Positions 25,392 to 34,191 are shown, numbered from the stretch's first letter. The stretch is DNA of 64,000 bases from CAISIP01 sp038326025 (GCA_038326025.1 JBBQJP010000010.1:1-64000), one strand, 5' to 3'. A program made the numbers and translations. Notes: generated by a model not told the origin, from the letters alone.

Positions 25392-26260
25392 GGCGACGCC
25401 TCAAGGTGCACGCCAAAGCCCATGCCACGCTGGCGCAGCCAGCGTCGGTAGGTGGCCGAGGTCAGGTCGCAGCGCATATGGGCTTCGAGCGGCCCATGCA
25501 GCGGCAGCCGACGCGGGCGCTGGCTCTCCAGGATGGGCTTGTCCTGGCCGAAGATCATGTGCTGAAACGCGATCATCTGGGCATCGCTGAGCTGGTTTTC
25601 GTAATACACCAGCAGCACGTGGGCGATCACGTGTTCGTCGTCCAGCGGCTGCACGAACAGGCCGATCACGTCCTGCGCGTCCGAGCGATTGGGCGAAGAC
25701 TTGTACAGTGCTGCGGTGAATGGTTGCATCACCCGATAGCGGTATTGGGCATCGATGCCGCCCGACGCCGAGGCCGATGCCTGCGGCTGGAAAAATTGGC
25801 AGTCGAGTGCCCAGATTTCTCCGGTGGTGGCGTCGATCTGGGTGCGATAGGGTGCGACCTCGGTATCGGGCACCCGGCCCAGGGTTCCGGTATGGATATA
25901 CGGGAAATGCCCCATGTCGAGGAAGTTTTCGATCACGCGCAGCCCCGACGTGGCCACCCCGATGCCGCCACAGTCGACGATGTGCCGACCCGGCTCGGCG
26001 TATTCCGGCAACTCGAACAAGGGGCGCTGGGGTTTGTCGCCGGTACACACCCAGAGGTAACCATACCGTTCCAATGTCGGCAGTCGCACACCGTCGGCCT
26101 GCACCACGGCCTGGCCGTGCGTATCGCGCCACGCCGCCAAGTCGTTGTCCAGCAGCCGGGTCGTCCAAGGCTGCTGGTGCGTATGGCCGTCCAGTGCGCG
26201 CGCCGCGCCAATGGTCAGCCAGTCGTTGCGGACATTCGGATCATCGGTGCAAAACGGCAT
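25388..26260 (-). CDS. Rieske-type oxygenase alpha-like subunit lacking the [2Fe-2S] motif (NdmC-like)
   Basis: The protein has 290 residues from the ATG at 26258-26260. The N-terminal part looks like a shrunken Rieske domain: DDPNVRNDWLTIG and LLDNDLAAWRD run directly into LERYGYLWVCTGD (residues ~36-72), with the CxH...CxxH cluster segment gone. The catalytic domain is intact: ENFLDMGHFPYIHTGTLG gives bridging D115 and iron ligands H118 and H123, and GQDKPILESQ supplies the Asp typical of NdmA-type N-demethylases. It cannot take electrons without another Rieske protein, and the next gene upstream (4-base gap) encodes one. Substrate may be an N-methyl or other heterocyclic compound (inference). 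Confidence 0.85.
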   Translation of the reverse strand: MPFCTDDPNVRNDWLTIGAARALDGHTHQQPWTTRLLDNDLAAWRDTHGQAVVQADGVRLPTLERYGYLWVCTGDKPQRPLFELPEYAEPGRHIVDCGGIGVATSGLRVIENFLDMGHFPYIHTGTLGRVPDTEVAPYRTQIDATTGEIWALDCQFFQPQASASASGGIDAQYRYRVMQPFTAALYKSSPNRSDAQDVIGLFVQPLDDEHVIAHVLLVYYENQLSDAQMIAFQHMIFGQDKPILESQRPRRLPLHGPLEAHMRCDLTSATYRRWLRQRGMGFGVHLEASP

Positions 26261-26264
26261 GGTC

Positions 26265-26927
26265 TCAGCGCTCCTTGCCGGACTCGAGCGCCGTGCGCAA
26301 GGCGCGTATCGCGGCGAAAAGTGGCTTGCGCTGCGTCTCGGCCGGCGCCTGTGCCGCGAACAGATGCAACATGCACCACTGCGTCGACGCGGCCTGGGCA
26401 AAAAGGCGAATCGGCGAGTCGTCCAGTGCGCCGTGCCACGTATGGGGAGCTGGCCGCACGAAGCCGGCATCGACAAGTGCCGTCTCGACCTGGTCGATCG
26501 GGCGCTCGACTTCGAGCGATCGCAGAAAGTGTCCTGCCGGTGTTTGCAGGTCAGGCGGCGGCGCGCCGTCCGCGGTATGCGCCGGCTGAACCCAGACCAA
26601 ACCCTGGTGCTCCTGCGCCGGATAAGTCCGGACACAGACCTTGCCCGGAACAGCTTGGTTCGGCATCGCAGGAATGGCGACACAGCGCCCGTCCTGCGCC
26701 GCATATTGCCAGCCGTGATAGGCACAGGCCAGCCTGTCGCCAAGGACCCGGCCCAGGCTCAGCGGCACGCCGCGATGCGGGCAGCGGTCTTCCCAGGCCT
26801 GCACGCTGCCGCCGGCGCTGCGCCACAAGGCCAGCGGCCGGTCGTTTAACAGGGTTGCGATGGCGTTCTCACCTTCGCGCAGCAGTTCCGCGGCGACTAC
26901 CGGATGCCATGACGGGGGAAAAGACAT
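26265..26927 (-). CDS. stand-alone Rieske [2Fe-2S] protein, electron donor of split oxygenase
   Basis: The protein has 220 residues from the ATG at 26925-26927 (MSFPPSWHPVV). The Rieske domain fills residues ~5-115 with both ligand pairs, C49-P-H51 and C68-A-Y-H71. After GLVWVQP it continues about 100 residues without the iron-binding helix of ring hydroxylases and without FMN, NAD or ferredoxin motifs, so it is neither a full oxygenase nor a reductase. It heads a three-gene operon with the cluster-less oxygenase and the GST-like gene. It most likely supplies the missing cluster in trans, like the extra N-terminal Rieske domain of NdmD. The reductase must be encoded elsewhere. Confidence 0.85.
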   Translation of the reverse strand: MSFPPSWHPVVAAELLREGENAIATLLNDRPLALWRSAGGSVQAWEDRCPHRGVPLSLGRVLGDRLACAYHGWQYAAQDGRCVAIPAMPNQAVPGKVCVRTYPAQEHQGLVWVQPAHTADGAPPPDLQTPAGHFLRSLEVERPIDQVETALVDAGFVRPAPHTWHGALDDSPIRLFAQAASTQWCMLHLFAAQAPAETQRKPLFAAIRALRTALESGKER

Positions 26928-27115
26928 GGGCGAATTGTCGCCGCGATAACGCCGACCTGCGTTGATCGCCAATGGGTGCATCGGGGCGCGTGCCCGCATG
27001 TTCAGCGCTGCGGCGCAACCGCTTTTGCGGCCCGGTGCCCGCGAGCAAGCAGTGTCCGGGCCTGATGTGGCGGCCTACAATCAAACACAAGACAAGCAAC
27101 CAAACATTTGTTGAT

Positions 27116-28246
27116 ATGACCGGCCGCGAACAGGAAATCCTCGACATCTTGCGCGATGAACCGCTGATCGCCCAGCAGGCGTTGGCCGAGCGACTGGGCA
27201 TCAGTCGGGCGGCGGCGGCGGGCCACATCATGCAAATGGTGCGCAAGGGGCTGGTGCTGGGGCGCGGATATGTGCTGGCCGAGCAGGGGTTCGTGCTGGC
27301 CATCGGTGCGGCCAATATGGACATCGCCGGCAGCAGCGCACATGCCCTCGTGCCGCATGACTCCACGCCCGGCCAGATCCGTTGTGCGCCAGGTGGCGTG
27401 GCGCGCAATGTGGCAGAAAACCTGGCGCGGCTGGGCAATGATGTGCGATTGATCAGTGCGGTCGGCGATGACCTTTTCGGCGCCCGGTTGTTGGAGAGCA
27501 CGCGCCGCGCGGGTGTTGATGTGCAGGGCTGCCTGGTGCTGGATGCGCAGGCCACCTCGACCTATCTGTCGTTGCATGGTCCGGACGGCGACATGGCGAT
27601 GGCGCTCAACGACATGGCCATCCTGGAGCAGATCACGCCCGAGCGCCTGGCCCATGTTGCGGGCCGCGTGCGCCATGCCCGGGCGGTACTGGTTGACTGC
27701 AATCTGTCCGAGGCCGCATTGGGCTGGATCTTCGGCCATGCCCATGCCGAATCGGTTTTCGCCGAACCGGTGTCCGCGTTCAAATGCCGTCGCCTGTTGC
27801 CCTGGCTGGGCCAGGTGCATACGCTCAAGGCAAACCGAATCGAGGCGCAGGCGCTGACCGGCCTTCCGGTCGCAGATGATTCCGGCCTGGTGTTGGCTGC
27901 GCTCTGGCTGCACGATCGGGGTGTGCGCCATGTCGTGCTCAGTCTGGGCGAGCGTGGTGTGTACTGGAGCGAACGTGACGGCGCCAGCGGCTGGCAGGCG
28001 GCACTTGCAGCAGACATGGTCAATGTCACAGGCGCCGGCGACGCCATGATGGCCGGGCTTCTCCATGGTCATCTGCAAGGCGATCCACTGGCCAGGACCA
28101 TTGTTTTTGCCAGCGGCTGCGCTGCCATGACGCTGGCCGCGCCACAAGCCAATCATGTCAGCCTGTCGGTGGCGGCCGTGCAGCAGCTGGTGTTGGCGCA
28201 ATCCGCTATCGACCCATCTTCTTTTTCTTTGAACCAGGAGCCCTAG
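27116..28246 (+). CDS. psuK: pseudouridine kinase (PfkB family) with N-terminal winged HTH
   Basis: The protein has 376 residues. Residues ~1-55 form a winged helix-turn-helix (REQEILDILRDEPLIAQQAL; GISRAAAAGHI). Residues ~60-370 form a PfkB sugar kinase with GAANMDIAG, GGVARNVAENLARLG and the catalytic loop NVTGAGDAMMAG. PsuK phosphorylates pseudouridine to its 5'-phosphate; the product is cleaved by PsuG, whose gene follows 11 bases later, which fixes the assignment. The HTH suggests that the kinase also regulates transcription, perhaps its own operon. The upstream 188-base gap is shared with the divergent split-oxygenase operon. Confidence 0.9.
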   Translation: MTGREQEILDILRDEPLIAQQALAERLGISRAAAAGHIMQMVRKGLVLGRGYVLAEQGFVLAIGAANMDIAGSSAHALVPHDSTPGQIRCAPGGVARNVAENLARLGNDVRLISAVGDDLFGARLLESTRRAGVDVQGCLVLDAQATSTYLSLHGPDGDMAMALNDMAILEQITPERLAHVAGRVRHARAVLVDCNLSEAALGWIFGHAHAESVFAEPVSAFKCRRLLPWLGQVHTLKANRIEAQALTGLPVADDSGLVLAALWLHDRGVRHVVLSLGERGVYWSERDGASGWQAALAADMVNVTGAGDAMMAGLLHGHLQGDPLARTIVFASGCAAMTLAAPQANHVSLSVAAVQQLVLAQSAIDPSSFSLNQEP

Positions 28247-28257
28247 CGGCCAAAACC

Positions 28258-29211
28258 ATGAACCCGTATCTCGATATCCACCCCGACGTGGCCCAGGCGC
28301 TGGCCGCCGGAAAACCGGTGGTGGCCCTGGAGTCCACCATCATTTCGCACGGCATGCCGTACCCGCAGAATGTGTCCACCGCGCTGCGCGTCGAGCAGGA
28401 GATCCGCGACCACGGCGCGATTGCGGCCACCATCGCCGTGGTGGGCGGCCGGCTCAAGGCCGGGCTGCATCGGGAGCAGATCGAGGACCTCGGGCGCCAG
28501 GGCACGGCCGTGGCCAAGGTCAGCCGGCGCGACCTTCCGTTCATCGTGCGCAGCGGCGGCATCGGCGCCACCACCGTGGCCTCGACCATGATCATTGCGG
28601 CGATGGCGGGCATCCGGGTGTTTGCCACCGGCGGTATCGGCGGCGTGCACCGCGGCGCGCAGCAAAGTTTTGACGTGTCTGCCGATCTGCAGGAACTGGC
28701 CCGCACCAACGTTGCGGTGGTGTGCGCGGGCGCCAAGTCGATTCTCGATTTGCCGCTGACGCTGGAATATCTGGAAACACACGGCGTGCCGGTCATCGGT
28801 TACCAGACCGATCGGCTGCCGGCGTTTTACACCGTCGACAGCGACAGCATGGTCGACTACCGGCTCGATTCGGCACAGGACATTGCGCAGGCGCTGATCG
28901 CCAAATGGGCAATGGGCCTGCAAGGTGGCGCCGTGGTGGCCAACCCGGTGCCGCAGGCCTTTTCGATGCCGCGCGCGCGCATCGATAGCGCAATTGAACA
29001 GGCGTTGAAGGAAGCCGCGTCGCAGCACATCAGCGGCAAGGAGGTCACGCCCTTTCTACTGGGTCGGGTGTCCGAACTGACCGGTGGCGACAGCCTGGCC
29101 ACGAATATCGAACTGGTGCTCAACAACGCCCGCCTGGCCAGCGGGATTGCGGTGCAGATCGCCCGTCTGGGTGGTTATGATCTGTTCAAGGCACCGCCGA
29201 CGGGCCGCTGA
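28258..29211 (+). CDS. psuG: pseudouridine-5'-phosphate glycosidase
   Basis: The protein has 317 residues, close to the ~310 of known PsuG. It cleaves the C-C glycosidic bond of pseudouridine 5'-phosphate to uracil and ribose 5-phosphate. Hallmarks are ALESTIISHGMPYPQN (catalytic acid E25), the GGIGGVHRG loop and the Lys of VVCAGAKSILDLP expected to form the imine with ring-opened ribose. It is directly behind psuK. The released uracil and ribose 5-phosphate join the pyrimidine products made by the cdd and deoA enzymes further along. Confidence 0.95.
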   Translation: MNPYLDIHPDVAQALAAGKPVVALESTIISHGMPYPQNVSTALRVEQEIRDHGAIAATIAVVGGRLKAGLHREQIEDLGRQGTAVAKVSRRDLPFIVRSGGIGATTVASTMIIAAMAGIRVFATGGIGGVHRGAQQSFDVSADLQELARTNVAVVCAGAKSILDLPLTLEYLETHGVPVIGYQTDRLPAFYTVDSDSMVDYRLDSAQDIAQALIAKWAMGLQGGAVVANPVPQAFSMPRARIDSAIEQALKEAASQHISGKEVTPFLLGRVSELTGGDSLATNIELVLNNARLASGIAVQIARLGGYDLFKAPPTGR

Positions 29212-29318
29212 GGCGGCAAGACGCCTATCGGGAATATCCGGATGGTGGTTGCGCGGGCGCGGGCGTAAGCTCGTGAAGTATGTTTTTGCATCACAACCTT
29301 GATTGAAAGAGCCGCATC

Positions 29319-30293
29319 ATGAAACTTCACACCCAACTCGGCGTTCTGGCTGTTGCAATGGCCGCGACCCTGCAGGTCATGGCCGAACCCGCCATCGTGT
29401 ACGACATGGGCGGCAAGTTCGACAAGTCCTTCAACGAAGCCGCCTACAACGGCATGGAGCGCTGGAAGAAGGAAACCGGCAAGAACTACCTCGAGTTCGA
29501 GGTGACCAACGAAGCGCAGCGCGAGCAGGCCATCCGGCGCATGGCCGAAAAAGGCGCCAGCCCGATCATCGCGATGAGTTTCAGCCAGGCGAGCGCCATC
29601 GAGAAGGTGGCCAAGGATTTCCCCAAACTCAATTTCGCCATCATCGACATGGTGGTCGACCTGCCCAATGTGCAGTCGGTCGTGTTCAAGGAGCAGGAAG
29701 GCAGCTTCCTGGTTGGCATGATGGCCGCCATGGCCAGCAAGACCGGCAAGGTCGGATTTGTCGGTGGCATGGACATCCCGCTGATCCGCAAGTTCCAGTG
29801 TGGTTATGAGCAGGGCGCCAAGTACGCCAACCCCAAGGTCGAAACCTTCGGCAACATGACCGGTACCACCGGCGCAGCCTGGAATGATCCGGCGCGGGGT
29901 GGTGAACTGGCCAAGGCCCAGTTCGCCAAGGGCGCCGATGTCATCTTCGCTGCCGCTGGCGGCACCGGCATGGGTGTCTACCAGGCCGCCAAGGACGGCA
30001 ACAAACTGGCCATTGGTGTGGACAGCAACCAGAACCACCTGCAGCCTGGAACCATGCTCACGTCCATGCTCAAGCGCGTTGACGTTGCCGTGTACAACGT
30101 GTCCAAAAACCACAAGCCCGGCATGTCGGTGCTTGGCCTGAAAGAAGGTGGTGTCGACTACGCACTCGACAAGAACAACGAGAAGCTGGTCAGCGCCGAT
30201 ATGAAGAAGAAGGTCGACGCCGCCAAGGCCGACATCATTTCCGGCAAGATCAAGGTCGCGGATTACATGGCCGATAACGCTTGCAAATACTGA
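29319..30293 (+). CDS. BMP/PnrA-type ABC transporter substrate-binding protein, probable nucleoside binder
   Basis: The protein has 324 residues with a signal peptide (MKLHTQLGVLAVAMAATLQVMA). The BMP-family start AIVYDMGGKFDKSFNEAAYNG is clear, with its conserved Asp and Asn/Phe contacts for nucleosides, and AAGGTGMGVYQAAK and GVDSNQN near the C-terminal half. PnrA/BmpA-like receptors bind purine or pyrimidine nucleosides. It lacks an obvious lipobox Cys, so it is probably freely periplasmic. The SD is GAAAGAG. The cognate ATPase and permease genes follow after a 224-base gap with hairpins, a common way to express receptor above transporter. Confidence 0.92.
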   Translation: MKLHTQLGVLAVAMAATLQVMAEPAIVYDMGGKFDKSFNEAAYNGMERWKKETGKNYLEFEVTNEAQREQAIRRMAEKGASPIIAMSFSQASAIEKVAKDFPKLNFAIIDMVVDLPNVQSVVFKEQEGSFLVGMMAAMASKTGKVGFVGGMDIPLIRKFQCGYEQGAKYANPKVETFGNMTGTTGAAWNDPARGGELAKAQFAKGADVIFAAAGGTGMGVYQAAKDGNKLAIGVDSNQNHLQPGTMLTSMLKRVDVAVYNVSKNHKPGMSVLGLKEGGVDYALDKNNEKLVSADMKKKVDAAKADIISGKIKVADYMADNACKY

Positions 30294-30301
30294 GCCCCCA
30301 A

Positions 30302-30435
30302 GGAAATGACTTCGTCATTCCCGTCCCCAGGGAGCAGGAAAAGTGGCAAAGCCACATTTTCCTATTGAGGTATTGCATCTTTCTACTGCGCGGGCCGATC
30401 TGGCGCCTGCGGTGCTCACCGTACGCTTGTACGGT
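30302..30435 (+). promoter_or_regulatory. three intergenic hairpins behind the nucleoside receptor gene
   Basis: Three stems lie between the receptor and ATPase genes. First, AATGAC-TTC-GTCATT at 30305-30319, extended by two more G-C pairs. Second, GGAAAAGTGGC (30337-30347) pairs with GCCACATTTTCC (30351-30362) with one bulged A. Third, a perfect ACCGTAC-GCTT-GTACGGT at 30418-30435. Such structures often protect receptor mRNA from 3' decay or partly terminate transcription. No T-run follows them, so read-through is expected. Confidence 0.5.
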
Positions 30436-30517
30436 TCCGCTCCTCGGTGCCACCTCGACCCGCTCGCTACGAAATCTGCAACACCTCAAAGCGCTTGTTA
30501 ACGCTTAACCAGTACTG

Positions 30518-32092
30518 ATGGCGACCGCTCCGACACCTGCCCTGGCGGTCGAGATGCTCGGTATCAGCAAGCGCTTTGGCCCGGTGCAGGCCAATGCGGA
30601 TGTGAACCTGCGCGTGGCTGCTGGCACGGTGCATGGCATCGTGGGGGAGAACGGCGCGGGCAAGAGCACGTTGATGTCGGTGTTGTACGGGTTCTACACC
30701 AGTGACAGCGGCTCGATCAAGGTGTTTGGCCAGGACGTGGCGATCCGCAACGCGCACGAGGCCATCGCGCTGGGCATCGGCATGGTGCATCAGCATTTCA
30801 TGCTGGTGGAGACGCTCTCCGCACTCGAGAACGTGATGCTCGGTGCCGAGCCGCATGTGCTGCTGCACAAGGCAGAGGCGGTCGTGCGCAGCCGGCTGAC
30901 CGAGTTGATGGAGTCGACCGGACTGAAGGTCGCGCTCGATGCGCTGGTCGGTGATCTGTCGGTGGGTGATCGGCAGCGGCTGGAAATTCTCAAGGCCTTG
31001 TACCGTGGCGCGAAGGTGCTGATCCTGGACGAACCTACGGCCGTATTGACGCCGCAGGAGACCGAGCAGTTGTTCAGTGTGCTGACACTGTTGCGCGAGC
31101 AGGGCACCACCATCCTGCTGATCACGCACAAGCTCAAGGAAGTCATGCTGCTGTGTGACCATGTCACGGTGATGCGGGGCGGACGCGTGGTGGAAGAGGT
31201 GGCGATCGCCTCGGCCACGATCGAAGGCCTGGCCGAGGCCATGGTCGGTCGCAAGGTTCAGATGGGCCGCGTCGACGAGAGTGATAAGCCGCCAGGCGCG
31301 GTGTTGCTGCGGGCCCATGGCATCCATGTGCGCGACGAAATGGGGGTGGTGCGCCTGCACGACCTGGCACTGGAACTCAAGGCGGGTGAAATCGTCGGTG
31401 TCGCCGGCGTATCCGGCAATGGGCAAAGCGAATTGCTCGAGGTGCTGTCAGGTCTGCTGGCGCCGGAGAAGGGCCACTTGCGCGTGGCAGAGCGTCAGTT
31501 CGACGCTGGCGCCTGGATCGATCCGCGCACGGCACGTGCGCTGGGCGTGGCCCATGTGCCGGAAGATCGCCACGAACGTGCGCTGGTGATGAGTTTTGCC
31601 GCCTGGGAGTCGGCCGTGCTCGGGTACCAGACGCTGGCGCAATATTGCCATGGCGGATGGATGCAGCGTGCGCAGATGCAGGCAGCGACCACCGACATGA
31701 TGGAACGTTTTGATGTGCGCCCGCGTGACGCGCATCTGTTGTGCGCGAGTTTTTCCGGTGGCAACCAGCAAAAGCTGGTGCTGGCACGCGAACTCGGTCA
31801 GTCACCCCAGGTGCTGCTGGTCGGCCAGCCGACACGCGGCGTCGACATCGGCGCAATCGAATTCATCTACGCGCAGCTGCGCGCCATGCGCGACGCCGGT
31901 TGTGCGGTGCTGGTCGTGTCCAGCGAACTGGATGAAATCCTGGCTTTGTCAGACCGGGTGATCGTCATGAACCAGGGTCATGTGGCCGGGGAATTGCCGA
32001 TCGCCGAGTGCAACGAAAAAGCGCTGGGCATGCTGATGATCGGCGGTGGTCGTGGCAAGGCCGCCGTGCCTGCAGCGGAGAAGCCAGCATGA
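30518..32092 (+). CDS. nucleoside ABC transporter ATP-binding protein, two ABC domains
   Basis: This 524-residue ATPase has duplicated ABC modules, as in the RbsA/YufO-type transporters that work with BMP receptors. Module 1 has Walker A GENGAGKSTL (near residue 45), a signature region LSVGDRQRLEILKAL and Walker B VLILDEPTAVL. Module 2 has a degenerate Walker A (GVSGNGQSELLEVLSG) and signature FSGGNQQKLVLAREL, so one of the two ATP sites is probably weak, as usual in this family. The stop overlaps the first permease start by four bases. Confidence 0.93.
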   Translation: MATAPTPALAVEMLGISKRFGPVQANADVNLRVAAGTVHGIVGENGAGKSTLMSVLYGFYTSDSGSIKVFGQDVAIRNAHEAIALGIGMVHQHFMLVETLSALENVMLGAEPHVLLHKAEAVVRSRLTELMESTGLKVALDALVGDLSVGDRQRLEILKALYRGAKVLILDEPTAVLTPQETEQLFSVLTLLREQGTTILLITHKLKEVMLLCDHVTVMRGGRVVEEVAIASATIEGLAEAMVGRKVQMGRVDESDKPPGAVLLRAHGIHVRDEMGVVRLHDLALELKAGEIVGVAGVSGNGQSELLEVLSGLLAPEKGHLRVAERQFDAGAWIDPRTARALGVAHVPEDRHERALVMSFAAWESAVLGYQTLAQYCHGGWMQRAQMQAATTDMMERFDVRPRDAHLLCASFSGGNQQKLVLARELGQSPQVLLVGQPTRGVDIGAIEFIYAQLRAMRDAGCAVLVVSSELDEILALSDRVIVMNQGHVAGELPIAECNEKALGMLMIGGGRGKAAVPAAEKPA

Positions 32093-33225
32093 CCAACCAG
32101 CAGTTGCCCCGGTGGGCCGATCTCGTGTTGCTGCCGGTGGTGAACCTGGCGATGGCCTTGCTGGCGGCCGGTGTCATGGTCTGGCTGGTGGGGCAGAACC
32201 CGCTGGAAGTGATCATGGTGCTGGTGCATGGTGCGTTCGGCACCCCGCGCGGACTGAGTTACACGCTTTATTACGCGACCACCTTTGTGTTCACCGGGCT
32301 GGCGGTCGCAGTGGCGTTTCATGGTGGCCTGTTCAATATCGGTGGTGAAGGCCAGGCCATCATGGGTGGTCTGGGCACCGGCCTGGTGGCCTTGTGGTTG
32401 TCAGCCAGTTTGCCGGTCTGGCTGATGTTGCCGCTGATGCTGCTGGCAGGCGCCTTTTTCGGCATGGTCTGGGCGGCGGTGCCGGGTTACCTGCAGGCTT
32501 ACCGCGGCAGCCATGTGGTGATCACCACCATCATGTTCAATTTTCTGGCCAGCAGCCTGCTGGTTTACCTGCTGGTGAACCACCTCAAGGTGCCTGGCAA
32601 CATGTCGGTCGAGAGTGCGCCATTTGCCGAATCGGCCAAGTTGCCCAGCATGCACACGTTCTTGGAATGGATGGGTGTCGAGTGGCCCAACTCGCCGCTC
32701 AACACCAGTGTGTTCCTTGCGGTTCTGGCGGCCGTCGGCGTGTATTTTCTTTTGTGGCACACACGATTCGGTTATGAGTTGCGCGCCACCGGCTCCAGCG
32801 CGCGAGCCGCGGCCTATGCGGGTATTCATCCGAAACGCCAGGTTATTTTGGCGATGGGGGTCTCGGGTGCGCTGGCGGGCATGGTCGGCATGAATGAGGT
32901 TGCCGGTGTCAATGGTCGGCTGATGCTCGAGTACGTGAGTGGCGCAGGATTCACCGGCATTGCGGTTTCGCTGATGGGGCGCAGCCACCCGTTCGGCATC
33001 GTATTGGCCAGCCTGCTGTTCGGCGCCTTGTTCCAGGGCGGTGCCGAGGTGAGTTTCGAGGTGCGTGGATTCAGCCGCGACATGGTAGTGATGCTGCAGG
33101 GTTTCATCGTGTTGTTCTCGGGTGCCATGGCGTACGTGTTGGCGCCGGCCGTTGCACGGATCGTTTACATGGTACGGGGCAGTGCGAACAACGCGGCGTC
33201 AGACAAGGAGGCGGCCCATGGATGA
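32089..33225 (+). CDS. nucleoside ABC transporter permease 1
   Basis: This is a 378-residue membrane protein of the BPD_transp_2 family (YufP/NupB-like). Many hydrophobic helices are visible, with the family motif FNIGGEGQAIMGGLGT near residue 80 and RATGSSARAAAYAGI in the cytoplasmic coupling region. It begins inside the ATPase stop codon (ATGA) and overlaps the next permease gene by eight bases, so the four transporter genes are translationally linked. It should form the pore as a heterodimer with the next gene product. Confidence 0.93.
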   Translation: MTNQQLPRWADLVLLPVVNLAMALLAAGVMVWLVGQNPLEVIMVLVHGAFGTPRGLSYTLYYATTFVFTGLAVAVAFHGGLFNIGGEGQAIMGGLGTGLVALWLSASLPVWLMLPLMLLAGAFFGMVWAAVPGYLQAYRGSHVVITTIMFNFLASSLLVYLLVNHLKVPGNMSVESAPFAESAKLPSMHTFLEWMGVEWPNSPLNTSVFLAVLAAVGVYFLLWHTRFGYELRATGSSARAAAYAGIHPKRQVILAMGVSGALAGMVGMNEVAGVNGRLMLEYVSGAGFTGIAVSLMGRSHPFGIVLASLLFGALFQGGAEVSFEVRGFSRDMVVMLQGFIVLFSGAMAYVLAPAVARIVYMVRGSANNAASDKEAAHG

Positions 33226-34186
33226 AGCCATGATCGGCTCGCTCATCGCGTCGACGCTGCGTGTCTCGACGCCGCTGATTTTGTGTGCGCTGGCCGGTCT
33301 GTTGTCGGAACGCTCCGGTGTCATTGATATCGGGCTGGAGGGCAAGATGCTGTTCGCCGCTTTTGCGGCCGGCGCGGCGGGTGTCACTTTCGGCTCCACC
33401 ACGATCGCCCTGGTGATTGCCATGGGCACTACGGTGCTGCTGTCGTGGCTGCACGGTTTTGCCTGCGTCAGCCACCGTGGCGACCAGGTGGTCTCGGGAG
33501 TGGCCATCAACATCATTGCCGTGGGCATGACAACGGTGCTGGGCATCGCTTGGTTTGCGCAGGGCGGCCAGACGCCGTCGGTGAGCAACGAGGTGCGCCT
33601 GCAGGCGGTCATGCCGGGTGTGGTTTCGGCTTTGCAGGACGTGCCCGTGGTGGGTACCGTTCTCGGTCAGGGCCTGCTGAGCCACAACATCATGGTGTAT
33701 GTCGCTCTGGTGCTGGTGCCGGCGGTGTGGTGGCTGATGTTCCGCACCCGATTCGGCCTGCGCCTGCGCGCGGTCGGCGAGAACGCGCACATGGTCGACG
33801 CCGCGGGCGTGTCCGTCGCGCGCATGCGGTATGCAGCGCTCACGCTCAACGGCATGTTGTGTGGCCTTGCCGGGAGTTATCTGGTGCTGGCGCAAAACGC
33901 TGCCTTTGTGCCCAACATGACAGCCGGGCGCGGATTCATGGCATTGGCAGCCCTGATTTTTGGCAAATGGCATCCGGTAAAGGCGTTCTGGGCCTGCCTG
34001 CTATTCGGCTTTCTCGATGCGGTGGCGATCCGCCTGCAAGGTGTTGCGTTGCCGGGTATCGGGCAGGTGCCGGTGCAACTGATCCAGGCTTTGCCCTATC
34101 TGCTGACCGTCATCCTGCTGGCCGGTTTCATTGGCCGCACGATCGCTCCGCAGGCCTTGGGCAAGCCTTATCTGAAGGAACGTTGA
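33218..34186 (+). CDS. nucleoside ABC transporter permease 2
   Basis: This is a 322-residue BPD_transp_2 permease (YufQ/NupC-type partner). The start is ATG at 33218 with SD AAGGAGG eight bases before it, inside the end of the first permease gene. Motifs are the early GVIDIGLEGKMLF and the coupling segment RAVGENAHMVDAAGV, paralogous to that of permease 1. Around nine membrane helices. The cytidine deaminase start follows five bases after the stop, so uptake and breakdown of nucleosides are expressed together. Confidence 0.93.
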   Translation: MDEAMIGSLIASTLRVSTPLILCALAGLLSERSGVIDIGLEGKMLFAAFAAGAAGVTFGSTTIALVIAMGTTVLLSWLHGFACVSHRGDQVVSGVAINIIAVGMTTVLGIAWFAQGGQTPSVSNEVRLQAVMPGVVSALQDVPVVGTVLGQGLLSHNIMVYVALVLVPAVWWLMFRTRFGLRLRAVGENAHMVDAAGVSVARMRYAALTLNGMLCGLAGSYLVLAQNAAFVPNMTAGRGFMALAALIFGKWHPVKAFWACLLFGFLDAVAIRLQGVALPGIGQVPVQLIQALPYLLTVILLAGFIGRTIAPQALGKPYLKER

Positions 34187-34191
34187 TTTCC

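Noticed and set aside
25388..26260. Oxygenase subunit as a pseudogene remnant of a ring hydroxylase
   Set aside because: The reading frame is intact, catalytic residues are kept, overlaps and gaps with its neighbours are tight, and the missing cluster is supplied by the adjacent gene, as in the NdmC case.
30518..32092. Degenerate second Walker A in the nucleoside ATPase as a mutation
   Set aside because: GNGQSELL-type sequences are usual in the second module of this ATPase family.
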